The notes under the pieces: generated by a model
The model's input: only the letters and a program-made list of their open reading frames with translations
The model's database searches: none
Told to the model about the DNA's origin: nothing
Assembly (NCBI GenBank): GCA_029204225.1
Contig: MU832226.1
Location: 17,510 to 81,509, forward strand
Source: Diphasiastrum complanatum
Taxonomy: Eukaryota; Streptophyta; Lycopodiopsida; Lycopodiales; Lycopodiaceae
Length of the DNA stretch: 64,000 nt
Direction of reading: 5' to 3'
Shown: positions 46,076 through 58,514 of the stretch, piece after piece
Numbering within the stretch: position 1 is the first letter of the stretch
Layout: each line of letters begins with the position of its first letter
Made by a program: the position numbers and the translations under genes

Positions 46076-49000
46076 GTGTGCACGCTCACGGGCTACTTCA
46101 CCATCGGGACTCCAACCCAAAAGAGTCAACACCAGTATTCTTCCACTGGTACAGAAGCAGAAAATCCCACAACCAGACCCACAAGCAGCCGCATCCTCGG
46201 AAGCTCAAGAGGCCAATACCTCCAAGGCCCAATTGCCAGACACAAGGCAACAAAGAATACAAAGAAAGCTTCAGACTACGAGGACATCACTAGTTGGATC
46301 AGCATCAGACGACTCAGCTTTCGATGCTGAAGCTCCACTTCAGCATCCCAACAACACTCATCACCTTGTTGTGGGTATTTCATGTATACAAATAAATAAG
46401 TGGGTCCCACCACTTAAAATATTGTTGGCCAAGTCTTGCCTAGTGGGCCCCGCCACTATATAGTAGAATAATAAGTGCAAGGCACTGACATCCTGTGTGT
46501 ATAAGCCCAGCCACCAATGAGCACAAGTAGCAAGTTGTAATTCCTAGGAATAAGAGACTAGGGGCTTAAAACTCTAAAATGACATTACAGGCCCTAAGTC
46601 AAGTTGCAAATAAAAAATCTAAAAGGGCCCAACTTAAAACTCACATGAATCATGTGAGTGCCCTTGTGCTTTCTTAGCACCATTACATTTAAGTTGTGTT
46701 TCTTTGAAAGGCTTGGATTAGAATCCTTGCCCCAATGAAGTGGCCAATGAGAGTAAAGGAGGCTCACCTCTAAAATCTATAAGAGGGAGTCATTTCCTTT
46801 GTATTGTATCATCTTCCTTCTCATTCTAATAAAACTCTCTTGGTTTCTCCATCTCCATCTCCCTCTCTTTCTCTCCTCTCTCTGTCTCTTTTATCTCTCT
46901 CCCTACGTTGGGATAGAATAGCTTTGGGTAGGCGCTCGAGCCCCCGAAGCCTTTCTCAACCTAGGTGTTCTCTCTCTCCCTCTCTCCACTCTCTTTCTCC
47001 TCTCCCTCTCTCTTCTTGCTATGCAGGTGAAGGCGAGGTTGCTGCTCCCAGCGACAGACCCCTATGCTACATCGACGACACAACACTGGACCCTCACACA
47101 TCATCGACGGGGGTGATGGAGCAACTATGTCTACAGTAGCACCAGACACGACCACATCACAAGTCGTGGTTCAACCAGACAAGGTCACCACCCCACCCAC
47201 ATTGGTTACCACACTAACGCCACCAATGTCACCACATGCAACATTTTTTTGGGGGGGGGAGGAGTGGGGAGTTCCAGTCCCCAAGATACGGAAGCGGCCA
47301 AGTAGCCACAAGGTCAACAACCATAGGCCCAGCAAGTCCACACCTTGGACACTTCGCAATATTTCGGATGCTGCGGACCTGATGGAAATAAGTGACGATG
47401 AACTAGAGAAGGTAGATCCGTTAAGAAGAAGTCTGACCCCTCCAATAACCACCACCACAACAACCACCATTGCTACTAACATGATTCCTCCACTCCCTCC
47501 ACCTCCATCTTCAGTTCTGACACAACGCCTTCTTTTTGGATTAGCTTCACCAGCCCACACCCTTGATCAGTATCCAACCCTCACTAACCTTGAGAATCTC
47601 TCTAAAGCAGCTAAGCGCTCAATGATCGGCCTATCCGAAGCAAGCTACCATATGCATTGGTTGGTAAGCCAGTATCAAATGCTAGTACCAGGACCAAGAA
47701 ATTGCACAACAACAGAGGCTGGCTAAAGAGAAGAAAAAAGAGACAGAGGAAATCAGATCCGTGATGGCCGGGCAAAAGACCACTCTGAAAGAGGTCCAAC
47801 AGCAACTGAAGCACCAAATGGTCCAGATCGACCAAGTATGAGACGGATCATCGGGTGCAATGACAGTTGATGCCACTCTAGTTAAGCTCGAGGACATACA
47901 ATTTCAGGCCCCACAGGCCTTAGCCATACGGATGGAAAAGTATGTACGGCTGATCCAAGAACGGGAAGCCGAGAAAAAGAATTTGAAAATATTGTGGCCA
48001 AGCAAAAAAAGATGTCCAAGAAGCAGCTAGAAGACACAACGAAGGCCTTGCAGCATCGCTTGGACAAGGTGAACCAGTTGTGGGACATGGCGTGCAAGGC
48101 CCAAGCAGGCGCTCATTCGAAGGAACCATGGGACGATGATGGGAATGATAGAGTTATAAATAAGGATGGGCAAACCCGACCATCATATGGTAGTTCGGGA
48201 TCGGGTAGCCAGAGAGCCGGAGCTGCTTCCAGAGCTTTTTCCCCTCCCCCTCCCACTTTTAACCCCTCCTCTTATTTTGCTTTTAATTTTTTCAAAACAT
48301 TCATTCTAACTTACCCTATTTTTTCATCTTCTCTCTCTCCACCACCTCCTAGCAGAATAATGGGCCCATCAAAAGGTCCAATTGACACATACAAAGCCCG
48401 AAGAGATGAGCTCCTTCAACAACTCCACTCCCCCAATGTGGCGTATAATTTGTTAAACCCACCACCTTCCCAACCTGTCATCCCTGCACCTCCAGATCTC
48501 TTCGTCCCTGACCTTCCAGATACTAACCCTGACATTGGGGTAATGATGACTTCTTGGCAGACCCACCAGAAATGAGAAGATTCTCGTCCAGAAAAGATAC
48601 GGACGCAGCTGAGCCATCAATGAGCGAGCGGGCCAAGGACAAAGATACGGGCACAAAGGCCCTGGATGATTACATGGCAAGGCCACCACAACCGCGTAGG
48701 ACAGCTTCTCCTACCAGGCCCAGGAGCAAGATGGCTGATACAAAGGAATCAGAGAAGTTTGAAAGGAAATACCCTCCCAACATGAGGGAAGGCAAAGACG
48801 AGATAGATCAAAGCCAATATTCCACCAGGGTCGAGATCATTGCGACATCACAACCGCAATCAGAATGGCAAAATAATATCCTAAAGGATAGCAGGCGGCT
48901 CCAAGAGTACCTGAAGGCACCGGCATGGGAGCGAGTGGATCCATGCTGCTCAAACGCAGAAATCCATGGCCGGCAGAAAAGCCAAGGGTCAAGTTGGTGA

Positions 49001-49360
49001 ACTAGCCAGTGATTCCAGGAATTTCATAGAGAATCTCCCCGGATGATCTGAGGCTGCAGTTACTTGATTTTGGGCACAAATACAAGACAAGTGCTCATTT
49101 ATGCATGCAAGAAAGTGCCGAATACTACCGATCTATGGCCTTTCTGATGCAGCAAGAATGTTTTTGGGATCCGATCAAGATCAATCCCAACGTAGCCCTC
49201 CAGTCAGAGGAAGACCATGAGATGATGGCCCGGCTATACTACATAGCGGCCTTCATGTCATCACGATATGTGACCATGGTGGAAGACTAGCAGGAGATGG
49301 GCTTTATTGAAAAGATAAGAGAGTACCTGGGGCCACTCAACTTTGGAAGTAAGCTCCGCT
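46076..49360 (+). pseudogene. E3 accessory ORF, linker, coiled coil and C-terminal domain
   Basis: Collinear with 13562-16860. Linker (46140-46360 and 47086-47560), interrupted by a solo LTR at 46369-47085; coiled-coil part (47600-48100) with LKEVQQQLKHQMVQID-like pattern; MGPSKGPIDTYKARRDE start (48360); then the conserved domain (48750-49290) with KYPPNMREGKDEIDQSQYST, SAEYYRSMAFLMQQECFWDP, INPNVAL and ARLYYIAAF. Stops and shifts divide it. The copy ends sharply at 49360, where E-A continues for several hundred bases. Confidence 0.65.
46369..47085 (+). mobile_element. Solo LTR inserted in the E3 accessory ORF
   Basis: TGTTGTGGGTATTTC to CGACACAACA, about 717 bp, absent from the collinear sequence at 13840-13856. 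It shares GTGTATAAGCCCA, CCAATGAGCAC and ACATGAATC phrases with the LTR at 18214, so it is a relative of the E1 LTR. CT-rich tracts lie at 46850-47010. No clean five-base target duplication: ACC occurs on both sides, with a few extra bases, so the edges may be off by two to four bases. Confidence 0.7.
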
Positions 49361-49559
49361 TCTGTAGAAAAAAATAGGCCAAAAAAATATAATGGCTAAA
49401 AAATCAGCAACCCACAACAAGTTTGATCAAGTTCTATTGGTGTTTGCATCTCAATTTGTGTGCAGATGCTGATTTTTCTACATTGGTGAGATTGGTAGTT
49501 AACCAAAGATCACTCAAGTAGATTGGATCTTAAGGATCTGAAATCTTTCACGTTGATCA
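49361..49559. other. Junction DNA between E3 and a Copia
   Basis: Short stretch without a recognisable gene. It probably holds the broken end of the minus-strand Copia. Confidence 0.35.
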
Positions 49560-50730
49560 CATTTGAATTCTACTCAGTGTCCTAGATCTGTGATTCTGCT
49601 TACGGAGAGCAGATTCATGGATAACCTAGGTACATACAGAACTTTGGAGAGTAGCTTAGATTGATCATTGACAAAGCATAATCTTACAGTTCCTTCACCT
49701 TTAATAGCTTGTGTGCTATTGTCGCCAAGGTGAATAAGACAATAAGGTGTATAGGACTCGAAACAGCCAATTAGGCTAGTCATGTGCTAAGTGGCTCCGG
49801 AATCCAGGAACCATGAACTGTCGCCATATGTTCCTTGATGGTTGGTCATGAAGGCATCATGATCCGCTTCTTGAATGGGTTGTGGAGCTTCTGCAGCTGC
49901 ATTTGTCACTTGATTCGACTACTCTTTGTTGTTGTTCTTTGCTTGAAGTATTCGACAATCTTGAATTTTGTGGTTGTTTCGTTTGTAGTATTTGCAAAAC
50001 AGCTTCTTCTTTGTCTGCGGATTCGACTGTTCCTTGTGTTGAGCTGGTTTTTGGTCTCTCTTTGATAGCTTCGGGCCTTTTTTCTTCTTCTGCTTTGTCG
50101 TGCCCTGTTGGTGTACAAGGCGTGAGAATCAACTGAGGAACTTGAGGCTTCATTCCTTCACGTGTCTTCCTGTAACAACATAGTGATGACTCTCGAAAGA
50201 GTCAACTATGGATGAGTCGTGATGATCATCACCCAGCTGTCGTAAGAACTTGACAAGCTTGTAAGCAGGTGCATCACTACGTCTTTATCGTCTATGACAG
50301 ATCCGACAGCGGCCATTTGCCTTAGCAGGTTTTTGAATTGATTAATGTGATTTTGTAGAGAATCACCATTCATCATCTTGAGGGAGTAGAATTTCTTCCT
50401 GAGATGTAGCTTAGAAGCTATATCTCGCACTTCGTGTAGTGTGCCCAAGATGTCCTAGACTGCTTTCGATGTCTGAGCCTCGGATACATGGCCGATCTGT
50501 GTATCCGTGATGTTGAGGATGATCAGCGCAAAAGCTTTTCCATCCTTCAGCTTCCATCTGGCGATTGTCGCGTCGTCCGCTTTGGGTTACCCTTCTGCAC
50601 CTGTAACAACGTCGTACAATTCTTTTGCCATTAGTACAGTCTTCATCTTAAATTTCCACAGATGGTAATTGGCTCCATCAAGCTTGTCCATGAGAGAACT
50701 GGCTTTCCCTTGGAAATCCATGTGAAAGAA
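49560..50730 (-). pseudogene. Copia 5' part: Gag and protease
   Basis: On the minus strand from 50720: MDFQGKASSLMDKLDGANYH, LWKFKMKTVL and the Gag helical block LHEVRDIASKLHLRKKFYSL, LQNHINQFKNLLRQMAAVG, LLTSLSSSYDSWVMII (50448-50206). Then a charged, Q-rich linker (50153-49857), and a protease/pre-integrase piece with CLIHLGDNSTQAIKGEGTV and LYVPRLSMNLLSVSRITDLG (49783-49574). One or two stops and shifts. Integrase and everything after it are missing, since the element is cut at about 49560. Gag would form the particle. Confidence 0.85.
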
Positions 50731-50867
50731 TTAGTCTAAGTGATAGGAGAAACTATCAGTGACTTAAGAATGAAAATCTGATACTGAAAAATACAGAACA
50801 AGAAAACAATTACTCTATCGGCTAGTAGAGTCTTGTACTGTGGGAGCTAATCGAGTTATAAAAATTG

Positions 50868-51567
50868 CTTTGATACCATGTTGGGAGAGAGGGAGGAAGA
50901 ATAAATGACAAACACGAACAAGAAATGAACTCGAACAAGAAACGAACAAGCGACGAACTCGAACAAGAAACGAACGAGAAGCGAACTCGAACAGAAAATG
51001 TTCGTGCGCAGCGGAATGAGTTAAATGACTCTCTCCCTAAGCATGACTATGCCTATCAGAATGAGCAAAACTTTAGTGATAGAAATCACAATCATTCTAG
51101 ATTACGTAGCCAAACATTTAAATGGATGAAGCGCTAGATGAATAATTTGTCGCGAATTGCAAGACAAATTATCTGTCGCGAATGATTCGTGAAGAGCTAG
51201 ACTGTGCTTGATTGATAATTAGTCGCGAATTGTTCGCGAAAGTCAAGACTAAAAATTGATCGTCTATTACCAGAAAGAGCAGCTAGAAAGATCAGACAAA
51301 ATGAAGAACAAGCATAGCAATATTAACACAAATCTGAATGCAAAACAAAGAGCTGTATCAGATTAAGTATATCATGTATACAAGTTGATAATGCGGTAGA
51401 GCACAATACAATAGCGGACGAAACCGCGTGCCCTACGAAGCTTATTTCTGTCTGTAATGAGGAATGAAAACCTCCTTCTCTTAGTCTCTTCTTAACTCAC
51501 TTGATCATCTGATCATCATCATCATCAAATACACAGATGGTATCCAATATATATACATAATATTACA
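50868..51567 (-). mobile_element. Copia 5' LTR and primer-binding site
   Basis: On the minus strand TGGTATCA (50878 to 50871) directly follows the LTR, an initiator-methionine-type primer site. On the plus strand the LTR runs from TGTTGGGAGAGAG (50879) to ATATTACA (51567), about 689 bp. It holds repeated GAACTCGAACAAGAAACGAA phrases at its start (50915-51000) and AATTTGTCGCGAATTG and AATTAGTCGCGAATTG phrases (about 51145 and 51220). The right edge is inferred. Confidence 0.7.
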
Positions 51568-52720
51568 GGTGTGCAGATGCGAAAGTACAGAGTGAATGTG
51601 TTGTCTGTAGGAGATCGTGGGTGGCTGCAATCGTTGTCCAATCTGTTAGCGCAACTTCATGGGGGTGAAGGTGAAAAGGGTGCGACGTCAGCCAGTACTG
51701 AAGTGAACGTTGGTAATGACGTAAAAGTGCATCACTCTTACGAATGGCCTTAGGATAATAGTTACATGGTGCCTTATCTGTTAGGACACCTTTGGCATTC
51801 AGTAAGGTAGTGTCTCCTTTTCGCTTGTCACCATGACTTGTGTCAGAACACAGTGTCACGATTCATTCGTCTTTTCTTCGTCTGTGCGAATTTGCGAGTA
51901 AAAAATGCAGACTACGTGACAACATTAGAAAAATATGCAACATGAATGGAGGCCGATTAGAATTTGGATTTAGGAGAGTAGGAGGAGTAAATCCAACACC
52001 TACCACCCGGTACCAGTTTGTAGTACAGCCTTCAAAATATGCTAATGTCAAGTCCGCTCTTTCTTCTTCAAGAGTGTTCATCAGATGGAAGTAATGGTCC
52101 ATGTGAAACAACCAATCTTTCACAATTCGAATGTCACGCTCTCCTTTGAAAGTAGGCGGTGCTTTTACTTTGGCAGTCTTCTTCGGGCCTTCTGTATTTC
52201 ACGCTCGTGGGTCCCTTGGTATGAGTGGAGGAGGTGCCTTTGCATTCTCTCTTGTTGCCTCCAGCTCTTCAAACCTAGCTTCAAGCTGTGTTAGCCCGTC
52301 TCTCATTTCTCTAGCAAGGTCAAATTGACTGTGGTTCATGGCTCGCAAGGATGCTTGCCATTCTTTCCTTTCAGTTTCTCTGTCCTTCTTCACCTCATTA
52401 AGCATAGCCGTCATTGCACTTGATAAGTATTGATGCATCTTCACTTCAAAGAGGCCTTGTTGCGCCTCTGGTATGGGTTTGTCTCTTGGTGTAGGTTCAA
52501 AAGGGGCACTCATCTCTTCTTGGGGAGGTGCCACTGTGGAGTGCATACACTCTTTCTTTCTCCTCCACTTGGATCTGGCGCCATCTCAATGCACGCGGGA
52601 CCGTATTCTCGAACCTACTCCTCTCCGTATGTAGTGCTCGTAACTCATCAAGGTGGTCATCCATTCTGATAAGAGGTGTACTTCCGACAAGTTGTCCCCT
52701 CTGTCTTTTGAAAACTCTCC
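51568..52720 (-). pseudogene. Old chromovirus-family gag
   Basis: On the minus strand: a helical part MHQYLSSAMTAMLNEVKKD, REMRDGLTQLEARFEELEAT (52546-52199), then the Gypsy Gag core with DWLFHMDHYFHLMNTLEEER, LTLAYFEGCTTNWYRVV (52123-51990). It is broken by shifts and stops. The Copia LTR lies immediately to its left. It is the Gag that the younger copy at 53873-60140 lacks, and it shares the following leader region with that copy. Confidence 0.7.
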
Positions 52721-53445
52721 CCTCTGTCGGTCGGGCCCCACAGCTCTCTTTTCTTTTTTATTAAATCAGCTTCAATATAAAAGTTTCTCTTCCTTAACTA
52801 GCACGCTCACATCACCTGAGAGCCAAGTAGGAACTAGGTCATTTGTGTCCAAGCAAGCACGCAACAGATAGAACATACCAACCAAAGCTAACATAGAGGA
52901 TCCCTCTCAAGCCACATCCCCCCTGAGACCGGACGTAGGACCTTTGCCTAGCCGCTCCCATGCAAATCTATCACAGAATTAGCCCATGGGGAAACACCCA
53001 TCCAACCATCCGTGCTTTCACCACTAAGCAGCACATTGCCTCAGTCACGCCCCACCAACTCTGGCCGATAGCCCTTATAGCTAAACGATCGGCAGCTATC
53101 TCGCACCGGTAGCTAACCACCAGTGCTTTACACCCGAATTCGAGCAACATCTCTATGTCAATGGTTAAGCCGTACAGTTCGAATATGTCACCCCGCACCC
53201 CACAAGGCACAGACCGTGCTTTCACCTACCTAGCTAGCACTTTGCCTCATCTGTCCTACGTGCAGACGGTGCCAGGCCTGAACCGCGAGAACAGATCGTG
53301 CTTACACCTCAAGGGCAACACCTTGACTCATCAAGTCCTCCGTTCCGTCGACCACCCCGGACGCACCTGTGCTTACACTATGGGTAGCACCTTGCACAAT
53401 GACTATCCTAACAAATCCCAAAAAGTGGCCATCCCTGTGAGATCC
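52721..53445 (-). mobile_element. Old chromovirus leader
   Basis: Matches 58599-59190 of the younger copy: CAACCAAAGCTAACATAGAG, GGATCCCTCTCAAG, the repeated CACCGTGCTTTCAC and CGTGCTTACAC phrases. The primer-binding site and the LTR tip (59190-59270 in the young copy) have been deleted here near 53440. Confidence 0.75.
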
Positions 53446-53872
53446 CTAACACGCGTTTAAGTCTAACATTCATCCATCATGCACTTACATAAAAGCCAAC
53501 TTAGAAACGTAACAAGCTCAACCCTTTAGACTTAAGAAAACTGGAATCCCAACCACCCCGAAAGCCAACTCAGAATCCGTCCCCAAAAGGTAACCAAAGA
53601 CAAAGAGAAGCCACACATGAAACCCAAGGCATAGTGGTCGCCAAACTGACCAAATGGCATAGCGACGAGCCACACGTCGGTGACGTGGACCCTTAGGTGC
53701 TAACGACGCAAAAAAGTTGTAGTAAGGGTCCTTCCACTTGGACCAGTCCCGAAGGTGAAACCGAAATGGTAATCATCCTCAAGGATCAACTTTATTAAAT
53801 TTGGAAGAGGTTACATTCATACATAGACTGACTGGTCTCGGGGCCACCAACACGTGTTGGGCATAGTGCCTG
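53446..53872 (-). mobile_element. Old chromovirus 5' LTR, left fragment
   Basis: Matches the LTR from AACACGCGTTTAAG to GCATAGTGCCTG and continues at 60141. Its tip (the CAACA end and about 70 bp) is deleted. The young element interrupts it after GCCTG (53868-53872). Confidence 0.85.
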
Positions 53873-54790
53873 TGTTGCGCCGGCACCTCAAAGGGTGCTG
53901 GGACTTGAGCGGTTTTCCCAACACGCGCTTAAGTCTAACATTCATCCATCATGCACTTACATAAAAGCCAACTCAGAAACGTAACAAGCTTAACCATTCA
54001 GACTTAAGAAAACTGGAATCCCAACCAACCCGAAAGCCAACTCAGAATCCGTCCCCAAAAGGTAACCAAAGGCAAAGACAAGCCACACATGAAATCCAAG
54101 GCATAGTGGTCGCCAAACTGACCAATTGGCATAGCGGCAAGCCCCATGTCGATGACAGGGACCCTTAGGCGCCAACGACGCAAAAAGGTTGTAGTAAGGG
54201 TCCTTCCACTTGGACCAGTCCCGGAGGCGAAACCGAAATGGTAATCATCCCCAAGGATCAACTTTATTAGATTTGGAAGAGGTTACATTCATACATAGAC
54301 TGACCGGTCTCGGGGCCACCAACACGTGCTGGGCATTGTGCCTGGCTCGTGCTGGTAGAGGGAGCTGAGACCTAGCGACTGGATTCCTGGCGCTGGTTGA
54401 GCTGCCCAAGTTTCTGTCTGCCGGACTCCCCCTATAGTTCTGCTGTGATTCGGCGCACCCCCTCTGTTCTGAAACATAGTGCTTTCTGGTAAAGCACGCT
54501 TTTTGGGACTTAGTTTTTATTTTGCTGATTAAGCCTGACAAGCCTGGCAGAATCAGTCTGGCTCCCGGACATGGGTCCCGGGAGCCGTTCCAGTGGCAGA
54601 ATCAACTTGCTTCCTGACTAGGCCATGACTCGAGCTCCAGAGCTAGCTCATGACTTGTGACTACTTGACTGGCTCACCACAGGTCGGAGGCTCAGTCCTT
54701 GACGTTCTAACTTGCTCTGGGACTTTAGGGAGTGTCACCCCTTAGAGTCTTACAGGGCACGTTGGGTGCACCTGAGTCAGCTTTACAACA
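53873..54790 (-). repeat. Young chromovirus 3' LTR
   Basis: On the minus strand TGTTGTAAAGCTGACTCAGG to GGCGCAACA. The next bases upstream on that strand form the polypurine tract CGAGGGGAGGA (54791-54801). The start TGTTGTAAAGC is shared with the unrelated-looking solo LTRs at 6466 and 63110, as are several inner phrases (GGTAAAGCACG, GTGATTCGGC), so the two LTR families are distant relatives. Confidence 0.92.
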
Positions 54791-54801
54791 TCCTCCCCTC
54801 G
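54791..54801 (-). promoter_or_regulatory. Polypurine tract
   Basis: On the minus strand CGAGGGGAGGA lies directly before the 3' LTR, the usual primer site for plus-strand synthesis. Confidence 0.85.
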
Positions 54802-55031
54802 TTTGAAAAAGCTGATGTCCTCATCAGGGCCAAACTAGACCTAGGACGTATGGCACGGGCTTAATTCACCGGCCTTAGCAACTTTGAATTACAAAATACA
54901 TTGGCAGTAGCACAGGAAAAGTGTAGATAAAGTTCACTTACGTAAAACCTGTGTAAAGCTGCAAGTGATTTATTGGCAAACTTAAGAAAAATACCGGAAA
55001 GTTCCTTGAACTTCAAAATGGCCATGAATGT
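54802..55031 (-). other. Young chromovirus 3' untranslated region
   Basis: About 230 bp between the pol stop and the polypurine tract. No ORF. Confidence 0.5.
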
Positions 55032-57743
55032 TTATGTAAGAGGCATGCTGCCAGGTAGTGCTTTGTGTGCCGATCTGGGAAAACGGCTATTGCGTTGGTT
55101 CTTATGTAGATAATCTGCTAGTACTTCAGGGGCTCCCTCCTTAAGTTTGTCTTCGTACTCCCAAGAAGCCTCAATAAGTGGAGCCCGTAGCCACTTCACT
55201 AGATATTCACGTTGAACGCCAGTTCGCTTTCTATGTGTCAATATTTGTTCTGGTACAAGCTGCCTCTTCGTATCATCAAGTGTCGTTGGTGGGTGACGGA
55301 GTTCGTGTTGCCAATCAAATCGCTCATCTGGTTTGTACCGTTTGAGTAATGAGATATGAAACACATTGTGTATATCCAAGCTGGATGGCAACGCTAATCG
55401 ATAAGCCACTGGGTTGATCTTCTTGGTGACATAATATGGTCCCGCATAAGGTCGAGCAAACTTATGAGAAAAACTTTTTGGTAGTGCAATGTTCTTTGTG
55501 TTCAGCCATACTTGATCACCTTCCTCAAATTCCAGTTCTCGTCGATGTGGGTTTACGTCAGCTGCCATACTCCTTTGTGACTGCTCTAAAAACGCCTTCA
55601 CCTCGGTCAGCTTTGTGTGCCACTCATTGATGAATTCCTCTACAGTGAGTACTGGTGTTTCTTGCACGCCTGTAAGAAAAGAGCTTGGAACAATCGGTAG
55701 CCGACCATTGCTTATCTCGAAGGGTGCCCTTCCAGTAGATCTGTTCACTTGGTTGTTATGTGCAAACTCGAGAATATCCAAGTAGTTGACCCAATCGGAT
55801 TGGTCCCAAGCGACATAATTTCGTAAATATTGTTCAATTTGTCGATTGACTCGTTCCGTTTGCCCATCTGTCTGAGGATGATATGCAGTACTGAAATTCA
55901 ATCCGGTTCCCACGAGGCGAAATAGACAAGTCCAAAACTTTCCGACGAACTTGGTGTCTCGGTCAGAAATAATCGTTCTAGGCAGGCCGTGGTATTTGAA
56001 AACACATTTGAAAAATAACCTTGCCACTTCTTCAGCTGTCACTGAACTTTTAGTTGGTACTAGATGAACTTGCTTTGAAAAGCGGTCAACCACCACATAA
56101 ATTGAGTCGAATCCTTGGCACCGTGGTAGTTGAACAATAAAATCCATGCTCACCGAATCCCATGGGTATGCTGGTACCGGTAATGGTTGGAGTAGTCCAG
56201 CCGGAGCTAGCGGTTCCACCTTCACTTGTTGACATGTCGGGCATGTTTGTACATAGGATTCAACGTCTGCCCACATACTTGGCCAATATAAGCCTCTTTT
56301 GAGAAGTTCATACATGCGATTCACCCCTGGATGCCCGGCGGCTAGTACGTCATGATGTTCTCGCAAGACTTTCTTCCTCAGGTTGATGTTGTCTGGGACA
56401 TATACTCTGCGTTGTTTATAAACAACCATTTGATCTTTCCAAGTAAAATGTTTATGAGGCTTTCCCAGCTGGAATTCGATTATTAAGTCCTTCGCCAACG
56501 CATCTACACCATAATTCTCTCTGATTTCTTGGAGTAGGTCAGTCACCTGAGTTGTCACTGTTGCCATCAAGTGTTCTTGTCTACTTAGTGCGTCCGCCAC
56601 CACATTGTTCTTTCCCGCCGTGTGTAAAATGTCTATATTGAATTTTGAGAGAAAGTTTTGCCATCGCATTTGCCTTGGCGTGAGCATACCTTGGGATGAG
56701 AAGTACTTGAGTGATACATTATCAGTGAACGCCTTAAAGGGTTTTCCTGCCACATAATGTCTCCAATGCTCCACTGCTTGGACTACTGCGACCATTTCTT
56801 TTTCATGAGTTGGCCATCGTCGCTCTACGTCACTCAATTTCTTTGAAAAATATGCAACAGGTTTTCCGTCTTGCATCAGCACGGCCCCAATAGCAAAGTT
56901 CGACGCATCTGTATGTATTTCAAAAGGTTTGCTAAAGTCCGGTAAGGCAAGGATGGGTTCTTGAGTGATCCGTCGTTTTAGTTCTTGGAACGCTGCTTCA
57001 CATTCCGGTGTCCATGTCATCTTCAAATGAGTCTTGGTCTGCTCCAACAGTGGTGCCACAATTTTGCTAAATGCCTCAATGAATCTCCTGTAAAAGTTAC
57101 ATAAGCCCACAAAGGATTTGATGCCATGAACAATTTTAGGTGCTAGCCAATCCAAGATAGCCTTGATCTTCTTAGAATCCATTCGAATCCGTCCGTGGCC
57201 TATAACATGTCCAAGGAAGTCAACTTCCTCCACCACAAACTCACATTTCTCTCTTTTCGCGAACAAGCAGTTCCTCCTCAGTCGTTGGAGAACTGTCCTT
57301 AAATGTTGAATGTGATCTTTAAGGTTCCGGCTCAATACTAATATGTCATCAATGTACACAATGACGAATTCATCCAGGCAGTCTTGAAATATATTGCTCA
57401 TCAACGTGCAAAAAGTGGCTGGTGCGTTTGTTAGACCGAATGGCATCACTAGGAACTCGTGACTTCCGTACCGCGTTCGAAACGCTGTTTTGTGCTCATC
57501 ACCTTTAGCTATTCGAATTTGATGATATCCAGATCTGAGATCTATTCGGCTAAAGTATTTGGCATGTTTGAGTTGGTCGAATAGGTCATCAATTCTAGGC
57601 ATGGGGTACTTGTTCTTGATGGTACTCTTGTTAAGCATGCGATAATCCACACACATTCGAAGAGTTTTGTCTGCCTTTTCCACGAACAACATTGGGGCTC
57701 CAAAAGGTGAAGCGCTAGGTCTATTAAAACCTTTGTCTATCAA
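55032..57743 (-). CDS. Gypsy pol: reverse transcriptase, RNase H, integrase, chromodomain
   Basis: A 903-codon open frame. Reverse transcriptase: residues 1-180, with [27 protein letters not shown] and the catalytic YIDD at about 130-133. RNase H: residues 275-390, with HTDAS (D279), FTDN (D341) and NVVADALSR (D384). Integrase: zinc residues near 463-504 (HH, CPTC), catalytic D534, D594 and E630 (35 residues between the last two). Chromodomain: about 829-880, with REYLVKW and EASWEYE. It directly continues the frame of the ORF ending at 57756 but for one TGA, so the start shown is only the first codon after that stop region. It would copy element RNA and insert the DNA in the nucleus. Confidence 0.93.
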   Translation of the reverse strand: MIDKGFNRPSASPFGAPMLFVEKADKTLRMCVDYRMLNKSTIKNKYPMPRIDDLFDQLKHAKYFSRIDLRSGYHQIRIAKGDEHKTAFRTRYGSHEFLVMPFGLTNAPATFCTLMSNIFQDCLDEFVIVYIDDILVLSRNLKDHIQHLRTVLQRLRRNCLFAKREKCEFVVEEVDFLGHVIGHGRIRMDSKKIKAILDWLAPKIVHGIKSFVGLCNFYRRFIEAFSKIVAPLLEQTKTHLKMTWTPECEAAFQELKRRITQEPILALPDFSKPFEIHTDASNFAIGAVLMQDGKPVAYFSKKLSDVERRWPTHEKEMVAVVQAVEHWRHYVAGKPFKAFTDNVSLKYFSSQGMLTPRQMRWQNFLSKFNIDILHTAGKNNVVADALSRQEHLMATVTTQVTDLLQEIRENYGVDALAKDLIIEFQLGKPHKHFTWKDQMVVYKQRRVYVPDNINLRKKVLREHHDVLAAGHPGVNRMYELLKRGLYWPSMWADVESYVQTCPTCQQVKVEPLAPAGLLQPLPVPAYPWDSVSMDFIVQLPRCQGFDSIYVVVDRFSKQVHLVPTKSSVTAEEVARLFFKCVFKYHGLPRTIISDRDTKFVGKFWTCLFRLVGTGLNFSTAYHPQTDGQTERVNRQIEQYLRNYVAWDQSDWVNYLDILEFAHNNQVNRSTGRAPFEISNGRLPIVPSSFLTGVQETPVLTVEEFINEWHTKLTEVKAFLEQSQRSMAADVNPHRRELEFEEGDQVWLNTKNIALPKSFSHKFARPYAGPYYVTKKINPVAYRLALPSSLDIHNVFHISLLKRYKPDERFDWQHELRHPPTTLDDTKRQLVPEQILTHRKRTGVQREYLVKWLRAPLIEASWEYEDKLKEGAPEVLADYLHKNQRNSRFPRSAHKALPGSMPLT

Positions 57744-57755
57744 TTCACCAAGTTG

Positions 57756-58514
57756 TCATTTCAGTTCCGCCAACTCTTCTTGTGACATTCTGTAGGGTGC
57801 TCGTGAAGTTGGCTCTGTTCCTGGTACCAACTCAATTTTATGGTCCACTGGTCTTCGAGGAGGTAGCTTAGCTGGGAGTTCCTCCGGGAACACATCGCTA
57901 AATTCTTCTAACAGATCTGCCACTTCTTTTGGCAAGTTTTCTTGTCGCACACTTTTCCCTTCTGGGACTTCTCGACAGATGCAAAGAAAGCACTTTGACC
58001 TTTTCCCTTTTGCCATTCTTTTCATCACTAATGCTGCAACCAGATTTTGTTCAATATCGGTATCCTTAGCATTTCCTCCGGGCAGGGCTTTTGTCACGTA
58101 GATTTGTCCCTTATAATCCAAGAGGACCAAGTTTGAGCTCCTACCCAAAACTGCGATACAGTGTTCATTTAACCAAGGGAGGCCCAAAATCACATCAAAG
58201 GCATCCATCTCTAAAATCACAAAGCTAAGTTTAGCCTTCCATCTTCCAATCTGCACCGGGATGTTCAATGTCGCTTTGTCTCCATCTAGTGCTCCCTTCG
58301 CTGTTTCTACCTTGAGAGTAGATGTAACATTCCTGGTCGGCAAGCTGAATTGTTCCACTACGCTCCTTGAGATATAGTTATGTGAAGCTCCGGAGTCGAT
58401 CATGAAATCCGACTTCCTCCCCGTGATCTTTCCTGATAAGAATAACAATCTTGAACCAATGTTGGGGGTTGCCCCATGGAAGTTCCTTTCCATACTTGTG
58501 CGTCGTCCACTCAT
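57756..58514 (-). pseudogene. Gypsy aspartic protease and start of reverse transcriptase
   Basis: 252 codons: retropepsin with active site FMIDSGASHNYIS (D40, S41, G42) and the FDVILGLPWLNEHC block near 110-125, a linker, then PPRRPVDHKIELVPGTEPTS and APYRMSQEELAELK, the usual lead-in to reverse transcriptase. The TGA at 57756-57758 stands where other elements have a charged residue, and the same frame continues at once into the 903-codon ORF, so a single nonsense change splits one polyprotein. There is no Gag in front: the ATG at 58514 is about 85 bp from leader sequence shared with the old copy. Confidence 0.9.

Noticed and set aside
55436-55630. Plus-strand ORF inside the chromovirus
   Set aside because: Antisense shadow of the integrase region of the 903-codon pol.
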